Made by a program: the position numbers and the translations under genes. Of a DNA stretch of 64,000 bases, positions 17,139 through 25,264 are shown piece by piece. The notes beneath the pieces were generated by a model, which did not search any database, was not told the origin of the DNA, and saw only the letters and a program-made list of their open reading frames with translations. This stretch comes from Bacillus sp. ISL-34 (lineage in GTDB: Bacteria > Bacillota > Bacilli > Bacillales > DSM-1321), in assembly GCF_018613325.1 (NCBI RefSeq), contig NZ_JAGGQJ010000008.1, positions 124,001-188,000 on the forward strand, given 5' to 3'. The stretch's first letter is position 1. Each line of letters starts with the position of its first letter.

Positions 17139-18310
17139 GAGAAGTAGTTATTGTAGGGGCAGCAAGAACACCAGTTGGTGCGTTTGGAGGCAGTCTTGCC
17201 AATGTTTCAGCGGTTGACTTGGGAGTTGTGGCAGCAAAGGAAGCGATTAAGCGGGCAAATATTTCGGCTGATTTGATCGATGAGGTATTGGTTGGGAATA
17301 TTCTATCTGCTGGATTAGGGCAAAATGTGGCACGTCAGGTTGCGATTCATGCAGGGATTCCGGAAACAACACCGGCCATGGCGATTAATAAACTTTGCGG
17401 ATCTGGCCTCCGTACGGTCATAATGGGGGCGCAATTCATTGCCCTTGGTGATGCTGATGTGATTCTTGCTGGGGGTATTGAAAACATGAGCAATGCTCCG
17501 TATTTACTTCCAAATTATCGTTTTGGGTAGAAAATGGGTAATGCCGAAGCAGTCGATTCAATGACATATGACGCCCTAACGGATGTTTTTAATCAATATC
17601 ATATGGGCGTGACTGCGGAGAATATCGCCGAGCAGTGGGAAATCAGCCGTGAAAAGCAGGATGAATTTGCTTTAGAGAGCCAAAGAAAGGCTGAAAAGGC
17701 GCAGCTTGCAGGACGATTTGCAGATGAAATCGTACCTGTTGAATATAAACGCAGAGGAAAAACGATCTTGGTGGACCAAGACGAACACCCGCGTCATGGG
17801 CTGACGATAGACCAGCTAGCGAAGCTGCGTCCTGCTTTTAAGGAAAATGGAACGGTTACGGCCGGAAATGCATCCGGAATCAATGATGGAGGTGCGATGT
17901 TGGTCCTGATGTCTAGAGAAAAAGCAGACGAGCTGGGATTGGAAGCATTAGCAACAATTAAGTCATATGCAAACGCCGCGCTTGATCCGAAAATCATGGG
18001 ATACGGTCCAGTGCCTGCGACAAGGAAAGCTTTGGCAAAAGCGGGATTGACGATAGATGATCTTGATTTGATGGAAGTGAATGAGGCCTTTGCGGCACAG
18101 TCACTCGCCGTGCTTAAGGACCTTGATCTGAAGCCGGAGAAAGTGAATGTAAATGGCGGGGCGATTGCTCTGGGTCATCCGGTAGGTGCTTCAGGTGCCC
18201 GCATCTTAGTGACTTTATTGTATGAAATGAAGCTTAGAGATGCAAAAACGGGCCTTGCCACCTTATGTATCGGTGGCGGACAAGGAACTGCGCTGATTGT
18301 GGAACGGTAA
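17135..18310 (+). pseudogene. Acetyl-CoA acetyltransferase (thiolase), interrupted by TAG
   Basis: The 391-codon frame encodes a complete thiolase that would condense or cleave acetoacetyl-CoA, except for a single in-frame TAG at 17528-17530. Both halves are well conserved: the nucleophilic Cys in [10 protein letters not shown] (near 88), the histidine in [17 protein letters not shown] and the second cysteine in [12 protein letters not shown]. The stop falls in the loop [20 protein letters not shown], at a position where Gln or another residue is common, so CAG to TAG is the simplest explanation. An ATG at 17534 could restart only the C-terminal half, which cannot work alone. It is either a recent null mutation or a sequence error. 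Confidence 0.85.
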
Positions 18311-18374
18311 TGTCTTGGCCTCATTTTCCTATGATATAATGGAGGAAACTTCAGACGGGTTAAGGAGAATAGGT

Positions 18375-20045
18375 ATGGCCAGCGATAATAAAACTATTCA
18401 ATTGGACTTAGTGAAAGCGATATTGGAAGAATTGCCTTTTGGTGTTTTGGTGATGAAAAACGAAAAAGAAATCGTCCTCTGCAATCGCGTATTATCAGAG
18501 GCTTTTGCTGAGAATCAATTTGATATGCACATAAATTTGATTTTAGAAAAAAACCTTGTACCAGCTGTAAATACTCCAATCCGTTTGAATGATAATAATG
18601 GGATTGTCAGAAAAGCCATCATTCAAATGGGTGATGAGGAGTATCAGATTTATCTCCTATTGTTTACAAATAATAAAAGTGATTTTCTTAATATCGATAA
18701 TCATGAAGAACTTCTGTTTAAGGATATTATCGAATTTGCCTATGACGGCTTGGTGATGGTCGATACGGAAGGGTATGTCCAAATGCTGAGCCACGCTTAT
18801 GCGGATTTTCTTGGGGTTGATCAGGAAAGCTCAATAGGGAAACATGTAACGGAGGTCATTGAAAACACCCGTATGCATGTGGTAGCCAAAACTGGCAAGC
18901 AAGAGGTCGCTGAATTACAAAAAATTAAAGATAATTATATAATTGCGACCCGCTCCCCGATACGGAAACAAGATAAATTAATAGGAGCGGTCGGAAAGAT
19001 CCTTTTTAAGAATGTCGGGCAATTTACCGCTCTTTCCAAGCGGATAAATTCACTTGAAGTAGAGCTGAAAAAGTACAAAGGCGATTTTCGCGAGCGAAAT
19101 AAGGCCTCATATACGTTTGATCATTTGATGGGAAGAAGTCCTGCTTTCATGGAGGTAAAAGGTCAAGCCAAAATTGCGGCTAAAAGCGACTCAAATGTGT
19201 TGATTTTGGGCGAAAGCGGAACAGGTAAGGAGCTGTTTGCCCATTCCATTCATAATGATAGCAGACGGGCCATGGGCGTGTTTGTCAAAGTGAACTGTGC
19301 CGCCATCCCGGCAGAGCTGCTGGAGTCAGAGCTTTTTGGTTATGATGAGGGTTCTTTCACTGGTGCAAAAAAAGGCGGAAAAGCAGGTAAGTTTGAAGCG
19401 GCTGAAGGCGGAACGATTTTTCTCGATGAAATCGGTGAGCTGCCACTGCATATGCAGGTGAAGCTTCTCCGTGTTTTACAAGAAAAAGAGATTGAGAGGG
19501 TCGGGTCTACGGGAAGTATTCCGATTGATGTACGGGTAATCGCTGCAACGAACCGTAATCTGGAGGAAATGGTCTCGAAAGGGGAATTCCGCCTTGATAT
19601 GTATTACCGGTTGAAAGTCTTGCAAATCCAGGTTCCTTCCTTAAGGGAGCGACCGGAGGACATTGAAATGCTGGGAAATCATTTTGTTGAAAAGTACCAG
19701 AACCTCATGAAAAAACACGTAATGGGGATGAGTGATCAAGCATTACGGCTGCTTCGTCTTTATAAATGGCCGGGTAATATTCGTGAGTTGGAGAATATCA
19801 TTGAACGCGCAATGAATATTGTTGAAGAAGGGGAAATGATACGTTCCAAGCACCTCCCTAAAGAAATAACGGGTCATAAAGAATCAGTCTCGATCCGCAC
19901 TTTAGCTGAAGTAATGGATGAAACCGAACGGGCAACAATCGTTTCATGCTTGGAAATGACCTCTGGTAATAAATCAGAAACGGCAAAGAGACTCGGAGTG
20001 AGTCGAACAACATTGTATGAAAAAATGAATAAATATGGTTTATGA
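18375..20045 (+). CDS. Sigma-54-dependent transcriptional activator (PAS, AAA+, Fis)
   Basis: A 556-residue enhancer-binding protein. Residues 1-230 hold sensory PAS-type domains (a PAS is clear at DIIEFAYDGLVMVDTEGYVQ). The AAA+ core has Walker A GESGTGKE, the sigma-54 contact loop as GSFTGA instead of GAFTGA, Walker B GGTIFLDEIGE, and RVIAATNRNLEEM. The Fis-type helix-turn-helix is at the end (NKSETAKRLGVSRTTLYEKM). ATG 18375 follows AAGGAG by seven bases; an upstream frame extension overlaps the thiolase and is not used. It probably activates the -24/-12 promoters at 16125 and 20491 in response to a metabolite sensed by the PAS region. Confidence 0.92.
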   Translation: MASDNKTIQLDLVKAILEELPFGVLVMKNEKEIVLCNRVLSEAFAENQFDMHINLILEKNLVPAVNTPIRLNDNNGIVRKAIIQMGDEEYQIYLLLFTNNKSDFLNIDNHEELLFKDIIEFAYDGLVMVDTEGYVQMLSHAYADFLGVDQESSIGKHVTEVIENTRMHVVAKTGKQEVAELQKIKDNYIIATRSPIRKQDKLIGAVGKILFKNVGQFTALSKRINSLEVELKKYKGDFRERNKASYTFDHLMGRSPAFMEVKGQAKIAAKSDSNVLILGESGTGKELFAHSIHNDSRRAMGVFVKVNCAAIPAELLESELFGYDEGSFTGAKKGGKAGKFEAAEGGTIFLDEIGELPLHMQVKLLRVLQEKEIERVGSTGSIPIDVRVIAATNRNLEEMVSKGEFRLDMYYRLKVLQIQVPSLRERPEDIEMLGNHFVEKYQNLMKKHVMGMSDQALRLLRLYKWPGNIRELENIIERAMNIVEEGEMIRSKHLPKEITGHKESVSIRTLAEVMDETERATIVSCLEMTSGNKSETAKRLGVSRTTLYEKMNKYGL

Positions 20046-20049
20046 CTGT

Positions 20050-20090
20050 AGAAAGTGTCCTTTTGCGCGAAGGATACTTTCTAAATTTTT
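20050..20090 (+). terminator. Terminator of the activator gene
   Basis: AGAAAGT(G)TCCTT / AAGGA(T)ACTTTCT with a TTGCGCG loop, followed by AAATTTTT; it starts four bases after the stop. Confidence 0.85.
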
Positions 20091-20096
20091 AAAATA

Positions 20097-20140
20097 GTAG
20101 ATTGGAACGGAAAGCGAGTGCCTGGAGAGAAAATCAACGA
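20097..20140 (+). repeat. Internally deleted copy (A4) of the GC-rich dispersed repeat
   Basis: GATTGGAACGGAAAGCGAGT joins the left end of the GC-rich element directly to its right end (GCCTGGAG...AAATCAACG). It is about 40 bases instead of about 140, as if the middle had been deleted. Confidence 0.65.
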
Positions 20141-20166
20141 TCAAATTGTACAAACCGTAAAAAAAC

Positions 20167-20236
20167 TGTAGACCAACTCGATTTTCATTGAGTATGTCTA
20201 CAGACTGAAGTACCCTTTAGCCAAAGGGTACTTTTT
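20167..20236 (+). terminator. Two consecutive hairpins, the second terminator-like
   Basis: CTGTAGAC...GTCTACAG (20167-20204) encloses a smaller stem, and AGTACCCTTT-agcc-AAAGGGTACT followed by six T (20209-20236) is a strong terminator. No gene lies between this and the previous terminator, so the pair protects the downstream promoter from read-through or belongs to a short untranslated RNA. Confidence 0.6.
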
Positions 20237-20490
20237 TATGATTTTTAACTTCCTCATAAGGATAGACACGCATTTGTGCATATTTCACACTAGCAAATAA
20301 TGAAGTGTGTTCGGAAATCCGTACATAAAACAAGAGGAAATATAAATGTTGTAAGAAAAGGCTTACACTTTTTTGGAGTTTATACGTGTGTGTACTGAAA
20401 CCTTGACAGTTTTAAGGGATTTTAGCTGTTAAAAGGGAAATAAAATGTTAGAAAAGGCTTTAAAAGATGAGATTTCCCATTGTATTTAAG

Positions 20491-20508
20491 TTGGCACAAT
20501 AATTGCAT
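20491..20508 (+). promoter_or_regulatory. Perfect sigma-54 (-24/-12) promoter of the GntP-ScoAB operon
   Basis: TTGGCACAATAATTGCAT matches the consensus TGGCAC-N5-TTGCW without a mismatch, with GG and GC 12 bases apart. The predicted start point is about 250 bases before the permease gene, leaving a long leader. The 20237-20490 stretch upstream has no gene and is where activator sites are expected; CACAC...GTGTG (20287-20310) is one inverted repeat there. Confidence 0.88.
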
Positions 20509-20592
20509 AATTACTTTAGTGAATGGCCAATCTGTCATTTTATATTGTGTTTCCACGTAAAATGAAAAGGGATTTCTTAAATTAACAGAATG

Positions 20593-20607
20593 TTGAAAGC
20601 GTTCTCA
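20593..20607 (+). promoter_or_regulatory. cre site in the leader of the GntP-ScoAB operon
   Basis: TTGAAAGCGTTCTCA fits WTGNAANCGNWWNCA with at most one difference. It lies about 90 bases downstream of the -12 element, a place where CcpA would act as a roadblock to elongating polymerase. Confidence 0.65.
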
Positions 20608-20769
20608 ATAGTTGGAAAACACTTAGCAAGATCATTCAGCCTGACTTGGGGAAGGCAGGCTAGGATGGTAAAAGCGGAAAAATTAAAAATATGGAATTTA
20701 GGAGATTAATAGTTCTACTTAAAGGCTTCCGAATAATTTTGGGGCAAGGGGAGAAAAGGGGGAATTGAG

Positions 20770-22155
20770 TTGGTGATTCAAATTTTAGCCATTGTTGTGG
20801 CGCTGGGACTTTTAATCTTTTTAGCCTACCGGGGCTATCCGGTCATTATCATAGCGCCGATTGTTACTTTATTGGCGGTCATTTTATCCGGTGGACATTT
20901 GCTGCCGAGTTATACAGAGACATATATGACTTTTGCGGCTAACTATATAAAAGCGTTTTTTCCGATATTTTTATTAGGGGCCGTATTTGGAAAAGTCATG
21001 GAAATGAGCGGTGCAGCAGCATCCATTGCCAAGAACATCGTAAAATCACTAGGCTCAAAGCAGGCTATTCTTGCTGTAGTGCTGGCGTGTTCGGCGCTGA
21101 CTTATGGCGGGGTTTCATTGTTTGTAGTGGCATTCGCCGTTTATCCATTCGCAGCGGCAATATTTAAAGAAGCAGACATTCCAAAAAGATTATTGCCGGG
21201 AACGATAGCATTAGGTGCTTTCACTTATACGATGGATGCCCTTCCTGGAACACCTCAAATTCAAAATATCATACCAACGAATTATTTCGGAACAGATACT
21301 TATGCAGCTCCAATAATGGGGATTATTGGCGCGATCATGGTATTTACTGGAGGGATGATCTGGTTAGAGCGTCGTCGTAAACAAGCGGTGGCAAATGGTG
21401 AAGGATACGGGGAAGGACATATTAATGAACCGGAAAGTGCAGAACAGCAAAACCTGCCTAACTTTTGGCTGTCCATCGTACCGCTCATCCTTGTCGTAGC
21501 GTTTAATTTTGCTTTCAGCCGGAGTGCCATTTCTGTTAAACACTGGTATGATGCATCGATGTTGAAGGAAACTTTCAACATTGCCGATGTAAGCACTGTC
21601 ACTTCATCCTGGTCTTTGATTGTTGCATTGACAATCGGTATTATTGCAGCGATGCTTCTGAATGTTGGACGTATCAAGGTCAAATTGGCAAGTGGATTAA
21701 CAGCTGCGGCAATGGGATCATTGCTTGCCATATTCAATACTGCATCTGAAGTTGGTTTTGGGAATGTGGTGAAAACGCTTCCTGGATTCTCGGTCATTCA
21801 AAACTGGGTGTTCAATGCAAGCGGCAATCCACTCGTATCCGAAGCTATTGCCGTCAATGTGCTGGCAGGGATTACCGGATCTGCATCCGGTGGACTTTCG
21901 ATTGCGTTGGAAGTAATGGGAAGTCATTATTTGCAGGTGGCCCAAAGTGTCGGAATCACCCCGGAAATGCTTCATCGAATTGCATCCATGGCATCTGGCG
22001 GAATGGATACGCTGCCGCATAATGGTGCCGTCATTACCTTGCTTGCCATTACTGGACTGACACATCGTCAATCTTACAAGGATATCTTTGCGATTACGGT
22101 TTTGAAAACAGTGACCGTGTTCATCATTGCTTTTGCAACATCACTGTTTATTTAA
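20770..22155 (+). CDS. GntP-family permease, probably for 3-hydroxybutyrate/acetoacetate
   Basis: A 461-residue membrane permease with about 12-13 hydrophobic helices and the GntP-family elements KAFFPIFLLGAVFGKVMEMS, ALTYGGVSLFVVAFAVYPFA, GITGSASGGLSIALEVMG and GGMDTLPHNGAVITLLAITG. GntP members import gluconate and other hydroxy acids. Placement directly before scoA/scoB and near 3-hydroxybutyrate dehydrogenase points to short ketone-body acids. Start is TTG 20770 (seven bases after AGGGGG) or GTG 20773. The 33-base gap to scoA indicates one transcript. Confidence 0.9.
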   Translation: MVIQILAIVVALGLLIFLAYRGYPVIIIAPIVTLLAVILSGGHLLPSYTETYMTFAANYIKAFFPIFLLGAVFGKVMEMSGAAASIAKNIVKSLGSKQAILAVVLACSALTYGGVSLFVVAFAVYPFAAAIFKEADIPKRLLPGTIALGAFTYTMDALPGTPQIQNIIPTNYFGTDTYAAPIMGIIGAIMVFTGGMIWLERRRKQAVANGEGYGEGHINEPESAEQQNLPNFWLSIVPLILVVAFNFAFSRSAISVKHWYDASMLKETFNIADVSTVTSSWSLIVALTIGIIAAMLLNVGRIKVKLASGLTAAAMGSLLAIFNTASEVGFGNVVKTLPGFSVIQNWVFNASGNPLVSEAIAVNVLAGITGSASGGLSIALEVMGSHYLQVAQSVGITPEMLHRIASMASGGMDTLPHNGAVITLLAITGLTHRQSYKDIFAITVLKTVTVFIIAFATSLFI

Positions 22156-22187
22156 TAGAATAGTATTAGGAATGGAGATGATGGAAA

Positions 22188-22883
22188 ATGAGTAAATTAT
22201 TAACATCTTTTGATAGCGCTATTCAACAAATCGAGGATGGAGCAACCATTATCGTTGGCGGGTTCGGATTAAGCGGAATTCCAGAAAAACTAATCATTGC
22301 TTTGCGTAACAAAGGTGTAAAGGATTTGACGATTGTCAGCAACAATTGTGGAGTCGACGATTGGGGTCTAGGTCTATTGCTTGAAAATAAACAAATCAAA
22401 AAAATGATCGCTTCTTATGTAGGGGAAAATAAGTTATTTGAACAGCAATTTTTAAGCGGCGAGCTGGAGGTCGAGCTAGTTCCCCAAGGAACGCTGGCCG
22501 AGCGTTTGAGAGCGGGCGGAGCGGGAATTCCTGCCTTTTATACAGCTACAGGAGTAGGGACTGAAGTCGCAAAAGGTAAAGAACATAAAGAGTTTGATGG
22601 CCGCACATACATTATGGAAAAAGGAATAGTCGGAGATTTTGCCTTTGTAAAAGCCTGGAAAGCAGATCATTTCGGTAATCTTGTATATCGGAAAACGGCA
22701 AGGAATTTTAACCCTGTCGTTGCCACCGCAGGGAAAGTCACGATTGTCGAAGTGGAGGAGCTTGTGGGCACAGGAGAGCTCGATCCAGATGAAATTCATA
22801 CTTCAGGGGTTTATGTACAGAAAGTGCTTGTAGGAAATGACTATGAAAAACGAATTGAAAAACTTACAACTGCTAACGCATAA
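22188..22883 (+). CDS. scoA: 3-Oxoacid CoA-transferase subunit A
   Basis: A 231-residue subunit transferring CoA from succinyl-CoA (or acetyl-CoA) to acetoacetate. CoA-transferase family I features are [60 protein letters not shown] and [20 protein letters not shown]. The order permease-A-B with 17 bases before subunit B is a typical ketone-body operon. A separate, related pair (34292 and 34975) in the lysine operon is a different paralogue. Succinyl-CoA versus acetyl-CoA as donor cannot be decided from sequence. Confidence 0.92.
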   Translation: MSKLLTSFDSAIQQIEDGATIIVGGFGLSGIPEKLIIALRNKGVKDLTIVSNNCGVDDWGLGLLLENKQIKKMIASYVGENKLFEQQFLSGELEVELVPQGTLAERLRAGGAGIPAFYTATGVGTEVAKGKEHKEFDGRTYIMEKGIVGDFAFVKAWKADHFGNLVYRKTARNFNPVVATAGKVTIVEVEELVGTGELDPDEIHTSGVYVQKVLVGNDYEKRIEKLTTANA

Positions 22884-22900
22884 AAAGGGGGAGTATTCGA

Positions 22901-23548
22901 ATGACAAGACAACTAATCTTAGAACGGGCCGTTAAAGAAATACAAGATGGTATGTGTGTGAATTTAGGGATTGGAATGCCGACCTTGATTGCCAACATGA
23001 TTCCGAATGACTTTAATGTCATGCTTCAATCGGAAAACGGCTTACTGGGAATCGGACCTTATCCACAAAAGGATGAAGTCGATCCAGATTTGATCAATGC
23101 AGGAAAAGAAACAGTAACGGCAAAAGCGGGGGCATCATTTTTTGATAGCGCTGAATCATTCGCGATGATTCGCGGCGGCCACATCGATCTAGCCATTTTA
23201 GGCGGGATGGAAGTTTCCGAAAATGGGGACCTGGCAAACTGGATGATTCCAGGGAAGATGGTAAAAGGAATGGGAGGAGCAATGGACCTCGTCCAAGGCG
23301 CAAAACGAATTGTTGTCATCATGGATCATGTGAACAAGCATGGGGAATCCAAAGTGAAAAAGAACTGTACATTGCCATTGACGGGAGAAAAAGTCGTACA
23401 TTGCCTGATTACCGAACTGGCTGTTTTTCAATTTACAGAAGCTGGCATGGAATTGATTGAATTGCAAAATGATATAACACTTGATGAAGTGAAAAGCAAA
23501 ACAGAGGCTGACTTTACAATAAGCCCCTCTATTGAAATTAGAGCGTAA
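22901..23548 (+). CDS. scoB: 3-Oxoacid CoA-transferase subunit B
   Basis: A 215-residue subunit carrying the catalytic glutamate in QSENGLLGIGPYP (near residue 47). Other family segments are CVNLGIGMPTLIANMIP, GGHIDLAILGGMEVSENGDL, IPGKMVKGMGGAMDLVQGAK and MDHVNKHGESKVKKNCTLPL. AAAGGGGGAG precedes the ATG. It forms the heteromer with ScoA and produces acetoacetyl-CoA, which thiolase would split to acetyl-CoA. A terminator follows. Confidence 0.92.
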   Translation: MTRQLILERAVKEIQDGMCVNLGIGMPTLIANMIPNDFNVMLQSENGLLGIGPYPQKDEVDPDLINAGKETVTAKAGASFFDSAESFAMIRGGHIDLAILGGMEVSENGDLANWMIPGKMVKGMGGAMDLVQGAKRIVVIMDHVNKHGESKVKKNCTLPLTGEKVVHCLITELAVFQFTEAGMELIELQNDITLDEVKSKTEADFTISPSIEIRA

Positions 23549-23577
23549 GATAAAGAGAATAATAAAATAATACATTC

Positions 23578-23629
23578 TTAGACTGCTTTCATTCGCAAAC
23601 GGGCGAACGGAAGCAGTCTAATTTTTTTG
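23578..23629 (+). terminator. Terminator of the GntP-ScoAB operon
   Basis: TTAGACTGCTTTC-ATTCGC / GGCGAA-CGGAAGCAGTCTAA long stem followed by seven T, 30 bases after scoB. Confidence 0.9.
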
Positions 23630-23758
23630 GAAATTCCCTTTCTATAATGAAGGAACGACAGGCCTTTTCACCTCAGTTATCAATCTTGGATAAAGATGAT
23701 ATATTCAAAAATAAATCTGTAATCAACTGAATGTTTTTTTGATGGTTGTTAAAATATG

Positions 23759-23900
23759 AACGTTGATTTCCACTCCAGGCACTCGCTTTCCGCGGGCGGT
23801 CCGGGAGCCTCCTCGGCGCTCCTTGCGCCTGTGGGGTCTCCCTTGGACTCGCTTTTCCCGCAGGAGTCTCGTACCTTCCGTTCCAATCAACTTTGTTTAA
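23759..23900 (-). repeat. GC-rich dispersed intergenic repeat, copy A2 (best preserved)
   Basis: About 142 bases, inverted relative to copy A1. Ends read CGTTGATTTCCACTCC and TTCCAATCAACTTTG, giving GTTGATT-type terminal inverted repeats; inside are CTTTCCGCGGGCGGTCCGGG and TTTTCCCGCAGGAGTCTCG. It can fold into a long hairpin. Open frames crossing it are artefacts. Confidence 0.85.
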
Positions 23901-24014
23901 AAAATCCAGATACCCTTTTGTCGACAAAATGGAGTTCAGAATGGTCTCACCCCCAAACATGTTTTTAAAAGGAAAACTTCTTATCCTTCCTGTTTTTTTA
24001 CTGTAATCCTTAAT

Positions 24015-24140
24015 GGATTGAAGAAATATGCGACACTCCTGCCGAAAAACTGGCTAGCCGAGACCCCACAGACGCTTGCGTCGAGGAGGCTTGGCAGGCA
24101 GTCGGCGGAAAGGGAGCGGATTTCTGAAATCAACTGGAAC
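24015..24140 (+). repeat. GC-rich dispersed intergenic repeat, copy A3 (diverged)
   Basis: Contains diverged versions of the A-repeat modules (GACACTCCTGCCGAAAAACT, GAGACCCCACAGACGC, GAGGAGGCTTGGC, GCGGATTTCTGAAATCAAC) in the same order as A1, only 115 bases from A2 and in the opposite orientation to it. No gene lies in 23630-24264 apart from these two repeats. Confidence 0.7.
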
Positions 24141-24264
24141 TTTTGTTAAATAACATATTACTTCTATTCTCTAAAGGATAAAATCAAAATTTCCCAACTC
24201 TGCTACTTTTCCATTAAAAAGGCTTATATAAACTCTGATGGAAACTTAAAAAGGAGGGGTTATA

Positions 24265-25182
24265 GTGAAAGTGGCTTTACAGACATTATTGGACCGATCA
24301 GTGAAAAAGATGGGCAAAGGGATGCATTCTGTGGTGAAGGCATCAGCATTGGAAATGGTGGAACGTGCTTATAATGAAGGGATCACTGTACAGATAAGTG
24401 CAGGTTATCGCTCTTTGGAAGAACAAGCCGCGCTTTATGGTCAAGGACGAGTTTACAGCTATAATGGAAAAAACTATAGTAATCTAGCTAAACCTATTGT
24501 GACGAACGCTAAGCCAGGGCAATCTTATCATAATTTTGGACTGGCTATTGATTTCTTCATTGTGAGTGATGATGGCAAGAGAGCGATATGGACTGTGAAT
24601 GCAAAGTGGCAGCGCGTAGCTGCCATAGGTAAGGAGTTAGGGTTTAAATGGGGAGGGGATTGGAGTTCATTCAAGGATTATCCCCACTTGGAGATGACAG
24701 GCGGGTTATCCTATACACAATTACAAGCAGGAAAGAAACCTCACCTTACCTACAAATTAGAAAAAACGGAAATGCCGAAGACCAGCAAAGGAGATAGTCA
24801 AATAATTTCGATCCAAATAACGTTAAATGGCCGATATAAAACGGCTATTGAGGGTGATGGGTTTTATGGTCCCAAAACTCGATCGGCCCTTATAAAAGGT
24901 TTACAAACGGAGCTGAATAAGCAATTCAATAAAAGGCTTGTTGTCGATGGAAAATGGGGACCTAAAACCAAGAATGCGATCATCACAATAAAAAAAGGCG
25001 CTAGCTGCAATATCACATGGATCCTGCAAGCAGCGCTCTATATGAAAGGATTTAACCCCGGGCCCCTTGACGGGAAATTCGGGGGGAAAACCGAGGCGGC
25101 ATTATTCAAATACCAAAAGGCAAGCAAGTTATCCGCTGATAAGCTTGCAGGCAAAGAAACATGGAATGAATTGTTTGCTTGA
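24265..25182 (+). CDS. M15-family peptidoglycan peptidase with C-terminal wall-binding repeats
   Basis: A 305-residue protein. Residues 15-160 are an M15 (VanY/CwlK-like L-alanyl-D-glutamate or D,D-) peptidase: ISAGYRSLEEQAALYGQGR, the zinc ligands in SYHNFGLAIDFF (His and Asp) and in FKDYPHLEM (His). Residues 175-305 contain peptidoglycan-binding-type repeats with GDGFYGPKTRSALI, VDGKWGPKTKNAI and LDGKFGGKTEAALFKYQ. No signal peptide is present, as in phage endolysins of this architecture and in some sporulation lysins, so release of the protein needs a holin or mother-cell lysis. No other phage gene is nearby. GTG 24265 follows AAAGGAGGGG. Confidence 0.85.
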   Translation: MKVALQTLLDRSVKKMGKGMHSVVKASALEMVERAYNEGITVQISAGYRSLEEQAALYGQGRVYSYNGKNYSNLAKPIVTNAKPGQSYHNFGLAIDFFIVSDDGKRAIWTVNAKWQRVAAIGKELGFKWGGDWSSFKDYPHLEMTGGLSYTQLQAGKKPHLTYKLEKTEMPKTSKGDSQIISIQITLNGRYKTAIEGDGFYGPKTRSALIKGLQTELNKQFNKRLVVDGKWGPKTKNAIITIKKGASCNITWILQAALYMKGFNPGPLDGKFGGKTEAALFKYQKASKLSADKLAGKETWNELFA

Positions 25183-25264
25183 TAGAGAATCCATACTGTT
25201 AGAAGAAATATAAAGCTGTGGCAAGAGCGCACCAACTACCTTTTCTCATTACTTATACTTCCCC

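Noticed and set aside
12147..17530. Programmed amber recoding (pyrrolysine or suppression) at the two in-frame TAG codons
   Set aside because: No pyl genes or recoding element seen, other breaks are a TAA and a frameshift, and simple nonsense mutation explains all.
23673..23968. Open frames on both strands
   Set aside because: They cross repeat A2, which is open in several frames because of its GC content.
24265..25182. Prophage remnant
   Set aside because: Only the lysin-like gene fits; no integrase, structural, holin or attachment site was found.
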